Origin: Clostridium sp. CAG:465
GTDB taxonomy: Bacteria; Bacillota; Clostridia; TANB77; CAG-465
Length of the DNA stretch: 11,942 nt
NCBI GenBank assembly: GCA_000433755.1
Contig: FR891250.1
Coordinates: forward strand, 1 to 11,942
Direction of reading: 5' to 3'
Below, piece after piece: positions 7,409 to 11,942 of the stretch. Each line of letters opens with the position of its first letter. Position 1 is the stretch's first letter. Made by a program: the position numbers and the translations under genes. The notes under the pieces were generated by a model, which worked only from the letters and a program-made list of their open reading frames with translations, was not told the DNA's origin and did not search any database.

Positions 7409-8614
7409 TTACATATCCTTTACTAACTCTACAGTTTGATTTGCAATTTCAAGTTCTTCATTTGTTGGAATAAGATAGATTTTTATTCTTGATGAATCTG
7501 TTGAAACAAGTCCTTCACCTCTAAAAGCCTCTTTATTCCTTTTAGCATCTAATTCAATTCCTAGTTCTTCCATGTCTGACACAGCATTTGCAATTTCATC
7601 GTCGTTGTTTTCCATTATTCCCCCAGTAAATACAATTGCATCAACATGATTTAATTCAGCCATATATGCACCAATATATTTCTTTATTCTTTGTGTTTGC
7701 ATTTTTCTCATTAAAATTGCATCTTTATTTCCCTCAAGAGCTGCATCTTTCATAAGTCTAAAATCACCAATTCCAGTAAATCCAATTCTTCCTGATTTTT
7801 TATTTAGTAAATCATCCATTTCATCTACAGAATAATTTTCAATTCTCATTATTTTTAATATTACAGCAGGATCTATATCTCCACATCTAGTTTCCATTAT
7901 TAATCCTTCAAGTGGAGTATATCCCATAGATGTATCATATGATTTTCCATTTTTTATTGCACATACACTTGCTCCACCACCAATGTGACAAATAATAGCA
8001 TTTATTTCATCTTTATTTTTTCCCATTAATTTAGCAAGTCTTTTTGTTATATATTGATATGATGTTCCATGTGCTCCATATCTTCTTATATGATTATTTG
8101 TATAGTATTTTTTATCAATAGCATAAAGATAATTATAGTCTGGCATTGTTTGGTGAAATGCTGTATCAAACACAACAACATTTGGTATACTACTTGCAAC
8201 CTCTCTTATTGCATTTATTCCCATTACAGCCCCTTTATTATGAAGTGGTGCAATTTCTGCAAGTTCTAAAATATCTTCTACTACATTATCATCAACAATT
8301 ACTGCTTTGTTATATTTTTCGCCACCAGCAACAACTCTATGACCTATAGCTGATATTTCATTAATATCACTAATTACACCAATTTTTTCATCTTGAAGTG
8401 TATCAAGTAAAACCTTCATACCAACTTTATGATCAGGCATAGCTACAGGAACTTCATCTAATTTTTTTCCATCTCTTAAATTTTTATAAATTAAATTGGA
8501 ATCCTCATAACCAATTTTATCACATCTTCCCTTTGCGATAACCTCATCTTTTGCCATATCAATTAATTGATATTTTATTGTGGAACTTCCACAGTTAATT
8601 ACTAGTACTTTCAT
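7409..8614 (-). CDS. ackA: Acetate kinase
   Basis: A 401-residue cytoplasmic kinase of the ASKHA fold that converts acetyl phosphate and ADP to acetate and ATP. Motifs are in order: VINCGSSTIKY (5-15), GHRVVAGGE with R93, FDTAFHQTMP with D150, YGAHGTS with H182, HIGGGAS (210-216), ETRCGDIDP with R243, FTGGI (329-333) and TNEELEIAN with E386/E387. The expected catalytic Asn, Arg, Asp, His and Glu residues are all present. Several usually constant neighbours differ from textbook enzymes: Thr12 for Ser, Ala181 for Phe, Tyr186 for His, Glu241 for Gly, Cys244 for Ser and Met334 for Gly. It is therefore a divergent branch. The ATG at 8614 has GGGGGA about 6 nt upstream, and pta ends 34 nt before it. 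Adjacent Pta makes acetate the likely substrate, although short-chain relatives such as propionate kinase cannot be excluded. Confidence 0.93.
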   Translation of the reverse strand: MKVLVINCGSSTIKYQLIDMAKDEVIAKGRCDKIGYEDSNLIYKNLRDGKKLDEVPVAMPDHKVGMKVLLDTLQDEKIGVISDINEISAIGHRVVAGGEKYNKAVIVDDNVVEDILELAEIAPLHNKGAVMGINAIREVASSIPNVVVFDTAFHQTMPDYNYLYAIDKKYYTNNHIRRYGAHGTSYQYITKRLAKLMGKNKDEINAIICHIGGGASVCAIKNGKSYDTSMGYTPLEGLIMETRCGDIDPAVILKIMRIENYSVDEMDDLLNKKSGRIGFTGIGDFRLMKDAALEGNKDAILMRKMQTQRIKKYIGAYMAELNHVDAIVFTGGIMENNDDEIANAVSDMEELGIELDAKRNKEAFRGEGLVSTDSSRIKIYLIPTNEELEIANQTVELVKDM

Positions 8615-8648
8615 TTAAAATCCCCCTTTTATACTACTAATTTATATA

Positions 8649-9650
8649 CTACATACTTTGAATACAAGTTATAGCTATAACTCCAACAATATCATCAACG
8701 CTACATCCTCTAGATAAATCATTTACTGGTTTATCCATTCCTTGTGTTATTGGACCTAAAGCTGTCATATTTCCAAAGCGTTCAGCAATTTTATATGCAA
8801 TATTTCCAGACTCTAAATTTGGAAATATAAGTACATTTGCTTTTCCTGCAACACTACTATTAGGTGCTTTTATTTTTGCTACATCTTCAATTATTGCAGC
8901 ATCTAATTGTAACTGTCCATCTATGTTTATATTGTTATTAATTTCTTTTACTCTTCTTACAACATTTTGTAATTTAATTACATTTTCATCTTTTATATCA
9001 TCTAATGTTGAATACGATAAAAGTGCAATTTTAGGTTCTTCATTTAATAACTTCTTAAAGCTATCATATGACTCTAAAACAATTTCTACTAAATTATCTT
9101 CAGTAGGATTTATAACAAGTCCACAATCTGAAAAAATGAATTTACCAGACAGTCCTAAATTTGTATTTGGCGTTTGCATTATAAAAAACGATGATACAAG
9201 ATCTAATCCTTTTCTTGCTTTTATAATCTGCAATGCAGGTCTAAGGCTGTCTGGCGTTGAATTACATGCACCACATACCATACCATCAGCATCATTGTTC
9301 TTTAGCATCATTGTTGCATAATATATTTTATCATTTAACAAATTATCTACATCATCCAAGGAAATTCCTTTATGCTTTCTTAATTTAAAAAGTTCCTCTT
9401 TATACAAATTCCTTTTTTCCGATTTTAAATTATCTTCTATTTTTATACCTGATATATCAATATTATTATTAATACATCTACTTAAAATATCTTCTCTATT
9501 TCCAATTAATATAATATTTGCTATTTTTTCTTTTACTGCAATGCTTGCCGCTTTAAGAATACGCATATCTTCTGATTCAGGCAAAACAATTGTTTTTAAA
9601 TTTTGCTTTGCCCTATATATCATATCATAAGTTACACCTGTATATTCCAT
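8649..9650 (-). CDS. pta: Phosphate acetyltransferase (phosphotransacetylase), short form
   Basis: A 333-residue cytoplasmic enzyme that converts acetyl-CoA and phosphate to acetyl phosphate and CoA, the step before acetate kinase. The length fits the short class, without the N-terminal regulatory domains of the enterobacterial enzyme. Family marks are TIVLPESEDMRIL (20-32), DADGMVCGACNST (120-132), FIFSDCGLVINP (171-182), DGQLQLDAAI (244-253), NVLIFPNLESGNIAYK (272-287) and GPITQGMDKPVNDLSRGCSVDDIV (299-322). S313, R314 and D320 stand where catalytic and CoA-binding residues are known. The ATG at 9650 follows the upstream stop codon by 9 nt, and its AAGGGGGA site overlaps that stop, so translation may be coupled to the solute-binding-like gene. 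The ribosome-site spacing is short, about 4 nt after the G-run. Confidence 0.96.
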   Translation of the reverse strand: MEYTGVTYDMIYRAKQNLKTIVLPESEDMRILKAASIAVKEKIANIILIGNREDILSRCINNNIDISGIKIEDNLKSEKRNLYKEELFKLRKHKGISLDDVDNLLNDKIYYATMMLKNNDADGMVCGACNSTPDSLRPALQIIKARKGLDLVSSFFIMQTPNTNLGLSGKFIFSDCGLVINPTEDNLVEIVLESYDSFKKLLNEEPKIALLSYSTLDDIKDENVIKLQNVVRRVKEINNNINIDGQLQLDAAIIEDVAKIKAPNSSVAGKANVLIFPNLESGNIAYKIAERFGNMTALGPITQGMDKPVNDLSRGCSVDDIVGVIAITCIQSM

Positions 9651-9659
9651 ATATCCCCC

Positions 9660-11393
9660 TTATTCTTTAATTCTACCTATATTTTCTATATTATCAAAAA
9701 CTTTCATATACGAGATATTATCAAATCCTTTTATATATTTTTGATATACAACATTTGTAGTCTTTGCCATTATTCCAATACACGATACTTCACTAGATAT
9801 AGCATTTTTTAAAGTTTGTACATTTTCTTCAATATTTGATACATCACTATTTTTTACATTCTCAATTGCTGAGTTTGTTATATCATTTACATTTATATAA
9901 TCATATAGATATTCAATATTTGGACTATCGTTTATATAAACAGTTGATAAAACAATATCATAATCTTTAGCATTTACCTTTTCTGTGATTTCATTTTCAG
10001 ATAATTTTAAAACATTTATCCTTATTCCAACTTTTTCAACCATTGCTTTAATACTATCTGCAATCTTTGACTTTACAGTATCATCTTTATTTACAAGTAA
10101 ATTTAATTCAAGTTTTTGATATTCATATCCATCATTTTTTGTATAAATACCACTAGTTTTCTTCCATCCATTAATTAATAATGCATTTTCTGCAGCATAT
10201 AAATCATATTTATATTTAATATCTGAATATATATATGGAATATCAATTACTTCTGAAAACTTCATATCAACATTTTTTACTATTTCATCTCTATTTATAG
10301 CATACGCAATAGCTTGCCTTACTTCTTTTTTCTTGTATAGAGCAGAATCCTTATTTCCAAGCAAAAATACTGTTTCACCATCTCTATATTTTTTTACATT
10401 ATATTCTCTTTTTCCGATAAGCTGCATAATGCTATCAGATGATGCAGTAAACATATCAATATTTCCATTTCTAAAATTATCTACCATATCGTCTGTATTT
10501 TCATAATTTGTAAGAGAAATTACCCCTAAAGAACTTTTAGATGAATTTTTTACAAGAGAAACACTATTTAATGAAACATCATTCATAATATATTCTGTAC
10601 TTTTATTTGAGCTATCATTTATAGGAAAAACAAGACTATATACAAAAAATGGATCAGGACTTAAAAGTGATACATTTATCACACTATCATCTTCTTTTAT
10701 CATCTTATCTATATTTGAAATTTTACTATAATATATACTATCTTTTTGATTTAGTTTTATTTTATTAAAAGATGTAATCACCTCATCACTTGTTACTTTA
10801 TATATAGGATTTAAATGTATTTTATATGAAGTATCTGATATCTTTTCAATTTTTTCAGCCAAGCTATACTCTATTTTATAATCCTTATTTACTTTAACTA
10901 AAGCATAAAATGTTTTTGTAGCAAGTTCATTTAAAATAACATTACTACTTTTTAAATAATCTGTAGTATCAAGTTTTGATATTCCAATTTTAAAATTATA
11001 ATTATCTTCTAACTCTTCATTACTGTTATTATCATTTGAAAATACAGATAATATATTTTCTCCATTTTTACTAATGACAAGTTTTGAAATAACAAAAATA
11101 GAAACTATAGCTATAATACAAATTGCAATTTTTACAAATTTAGAATATTGGACTCCACTTTTTATTTTTTCCTTTACCTTCTCTTTTTTCTCCTCTTTTA
11201 ATGTGTTATCAATAAGTTTTCCATAATTACTTCGTGTGTTAGACACAGAATTTGCAAAAATATTAGCATTTTTTTTTGATATATTTTTTTTAGGCTTTGT
11301 AACTTTTTTTGTTTTTAATTTTTTGTTATTTTTCTTTATTTTATTTCGAGGCACTTTTTTATATCTATGCGAATCAATTATTTTTTTATCCAA
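9660..11393 (-). CDS. Membrane-anchored family-5 solute-binding-like protein with a long basic N-terminal tail
   Basis: A 577-residue protein. Residues 1 to about 85 are hydrophilic and very rich in Lys, with a KEEKKEKVKEKIK segment. One transmembrane helix follows at about 87-107. The remainder, presumably outside the cell, resembles the extracellular solute-binding protein family 5 (OppA/DppA type): YALVKVNKDYKIEYSLAEKI (163-182), SYKIHLNP-VTSDEVITSFNKI (189-212) and the signature EVRQAIAYAINRDEIV (357-372). There is no lipobox or cleavable signal, and no permease or ATPase gene is adjacent. It may therefore be a peptide sensor or a structural protein and not a standard transporter part. 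The start is TTG at 11393, with GTAGGTG 7 nt upstream. It leads the pta-ackA run. I am confident of the fold, low on function. Confidence 0.8.
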   Translation of the reverse strand: MDKKIIDSHRYKKVPRNKIKKNNKKLKTKKVTKPKKNISKKNANIFANSVSNTRSNYGKLIDNTLKEEKKEKVKEKIKSGVQYSKFVKIAICIIAIVSIFVISKLVISKNGENILSVFSNDNNSNEELEDNYNFKIGISKLDTTDYLKSSNVILNELATKTFYALVKVNKDYKIEYSLAEKIEKISDTSYKIHLNPIYKVTSDEVITSFNKIKLNQKDSIYYSKISNIDKMIKEDDSVINVSLLSPDPFFVYSLVFPINDSSNKSTEYIMNDVSLNSVSLVKNSSKSSLGVISLTNYENTDDMVDNFRNGNIDMFTASSDSIMQLIGKREYNVKKYRDGETVFLLGNKDSALYKKKEVRQAIAYAINRDEIVKNVDMKFSEVIDIPYIYSDIKYKYDLYAAENALLINGWKKTSGIYTKNDGYEYQKLELNLLVNKDDTVKSKIADSIKAMVEKVGIRINVLKLSENEITEKVNAKDYDIVLSTVYINDSPNIEYLYDYINVNDITNSAIENVKNSDVSNIEENVQTLKNAISSEVSCIGIMAKTTNVVYQKYIKGFDNISYMKVFDNIENIGRIKE

Positions 11394-11401
11394 ATTAAAA
11401 C

Positions 11402-11408
11402 ACCTACT
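11402..11408 (-). promoter_or_regulatory. Shine-Dalgarno supporting the TTG start of the solute-binding-like gene
   Basis: Minus-strand GTAGGTG lies about 8 nt before the TTG at 11393. No ATG with a site exists nearby in frame; the next Met codons lie deep inside the protein. Confidence 0.6.
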
Positions 11409-11432
11409 TTATTTCAGTAATATTGTGCCTCA

Positions 11433-11441
11433 ATTATATCA
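11433..11441 (-). promoter_or_regulatory. Extended -10 promoter of the solute-binding-like/pta/ackA run
   Basis: The minus strand carries TGATATAAT, a perfect extended -10 (TGnTATAAT), 40 nt before the TTG start. No good -35 exists at the normal distance, since that stretch lies in the stem of the spoVS terminator. The extended element would compensate. The start site would be near 11426. Confidence 0.55.
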
Positions 11442-11442
11442 C

Positions 11443-11479
11443 AAAAAAACCCAAAAAGATAGTTTTTTTTACTTTTTGG
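11443..11479 (-). terminator. Rho-independent terminator of spoVS
   Basis: On the minus strand CCAAAAAG (11479-11472) pairs with CTTTTTGG (11458-11451) over a 13-nt A-rich loop. A G and seven T follow (11450-11443). It begins 20 nt beyond the spoVS stop codon. The -10 of the next promoter starts two to five bases after the T-run. Confidence 0.75.
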
Positions 11480-11499
11480 ATTTCATATATTTATAATTA

Positions 11500-11763
11500 T
11501 TATAATTTAGGTTCAATTGTAAATTTTATGCCAGTTTTATCCTCGTTATCTATTGTAACCTCTGTAAAAGCTGGTGAGCATACAAGATCCATCCCTGATG
11601 GAGCTACAAAACCTTTTGCTATTGCAACTGCCTTTACTGCTTGATTAATTGCTCCTGCTCCAATTGCTTGCATTTCTGCTTTACCATTTTCTTTAACAAG
11701 TCCTGCTATTGCACCTGCTACTGAATTTGGACTAGATTTTGCTGAAATTTTTAATATATCCAT
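11500..11763 (-). CDS. spoVS: Stage V sporulation protein S
   Basis: An 87-residue Alba-like small protein, the usual length of SpoVS. Nearly the whole chain matches the family: ILKISAKSSPNSVAGAIAGL (3-22), AIGAGAINQAVKAVAIAKGF (33-52), VAPSGMDLVCSPAF (53-66) and a C-terminal TGIKFTIEP. In Bacillus subtilis SpoVS is needed for stage V sporulation and spore coat assembly, and loss bypasses some septation blocks. Its molecular role is still poorly defined, with nucleic-acid binding suggested by the fold. The ATG at 11763 follows AGGAGGT (11780-11774), the only fully canonical ribosome site in the window. It has its own promoter and terminator, so it is a single-gene unit. The promoter looks sigma-A-like; I see no clear sigma-H site. 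Its presence supports a spore-forming lineage. Confidence 0.97.
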   Translation of the reverse strand: MDILKISAKSSPNSVAGAIAGLVKENGKAEMQAIGAGAINQAVKAVAIAKGFVAPSGMDLVCSPAFTEVTIDNEDKTGIKFTIEPKL

Positions 11764-11798
11764 ATATCTTCTAACCTCCTAAATTTCTTCATTTGTTA

Positions 11799-11815
11799 AT
11801 AACATCTATTGTTAT
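11799..11815. repeat. Small perfect inverted repeat in the spoVS leader
   Basis: ATAACA-N5-TGTTAT forms a perfect 6-bp dyad (11799-11804 with 11810-11815) between the -10 and the ribosome site. It could be a leader hairpin or an operator just inside the transcript. It is short enough to be chance. Confidence 0.35.
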
Positions 11816-11826
11816 CCTACATCTAA

Positions 11827-11855
11827 ATTATATATAATTTAAATAAAAAATGCAA
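11827..11855 (-). promoter_or_regulatory. Probable sigma-A-type promoter of spoVS
   Basis: The minus strand has TTGCAT (11855-11850) and a perfect TATAAT (11832-11827) with exactly 17 bp between. Transcription would start near 11820, a leader of about 57 nt. Confidence 0.55.
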
Positions 11856-11899
11856 TAGTTTTTTAGCATTTTAATTAATATTTGATTGACAAATTCCGG

Positions 11900-11920
11900 A
11901 ACAAAAGTGACTTCGTCACT
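11900..11920 (-). terminator. Possible weak terminator of a gene to the right of the window
   Basis: On the minus strand AGTGAC, a GAA triloop and GTCACT form a perfect 6-bp stem, followed by TTTTGTT. The stem is short for a terminator. ACAAAAGT (11901-11908) can instead pair with ACTTTTGT (11933-11940), so a larger structure may continue past the right edge. Confidence 0.3.
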
Positions 11921-11942
11921 CCACCACTAACTACTTTTGTAG

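Noticed and set aside
8923..9321. Plus-strand open frame of 132 codons opposite pta.
   Set aside because: It lies wholly antisense to a well-conserved enzyme gene, has no convincing ribosome site, and its hydrophobic composition is what AT-rich antisense codons give. The other plus-strand frames in the window were rejected for the same reasons.
11850..11942. A sigma-H promoter for spoVS, as known in Bacillus subtilis.
   Set aside because: I could not find an AGGA-type -35 with a GAAT-type -10 at the right spacing, whereas a TATAAT-based promoter with 17-bp spacing is present.

Overview
The window is a strongly AT-rich stretch (by eye under 30% G+C) of a spore-forming, anaerobic Firmicute, most likely a member of the Clostridia. 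The evidence is a near-canonical SpoVS, a RodA, a phosphotransacetylase/acetate kinase pair, cohesin and dockerin modules, Big_2 surface repeats, Shine-Dalgarno sequences built on GGGGGA, and TTG starts on two genes. Every gene I accept lies on the minus strand, so transcription runs from right to left.

From the right: positions 11764-11942 hold the control region of spoVS, with a sigma-A-like promoter, a small leader hairpin and a hairpin that may end the next gene upstream. spoVS (11500-11763) ends in a clear intrinsic terminator. An extended -10 promoter begins directly behind that terminator's T-run and would drive a compact run of genes: a membrane-anchored family-5 solute-binding-like protein (TTG start), pta, ackA and an M24 peptidase, with gaps of 9, 34 and 1 nt. 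After 85 nt come an M18 aminopeptidase, rodA (TTG start) and a small secreted cohesin-dockerin protein. A strong terminator at 2641-2677 closes this run.

Positions 2145-2640 are a gene-free control region. It carries an imperfect inverted repeat about 200 bp across and a probable promoter for the last gene. That gene is a secreted HEMGH zinc-peptidase-like protein followed by tandem Big_2 domains, and it runs off the left edge.

The central genes could be read as one theme: peptide capture or sensing at the membrane, peptide hydrolysis in the cytoplasm (M24 and M18), and energy from acetyl-CoA through Pta-AckA. RodA serves wall elongation. The two leftmost genes make exported proteins: a possible one-cohesin/one-dockerin adaptor and a surface metallopeptidase-like protein. 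The enzyme identities are secure. The shared-pathway reading, the adaptor role and the inverted-repeat element are inference. I found no CRISPR array, RNA gene or transposase.
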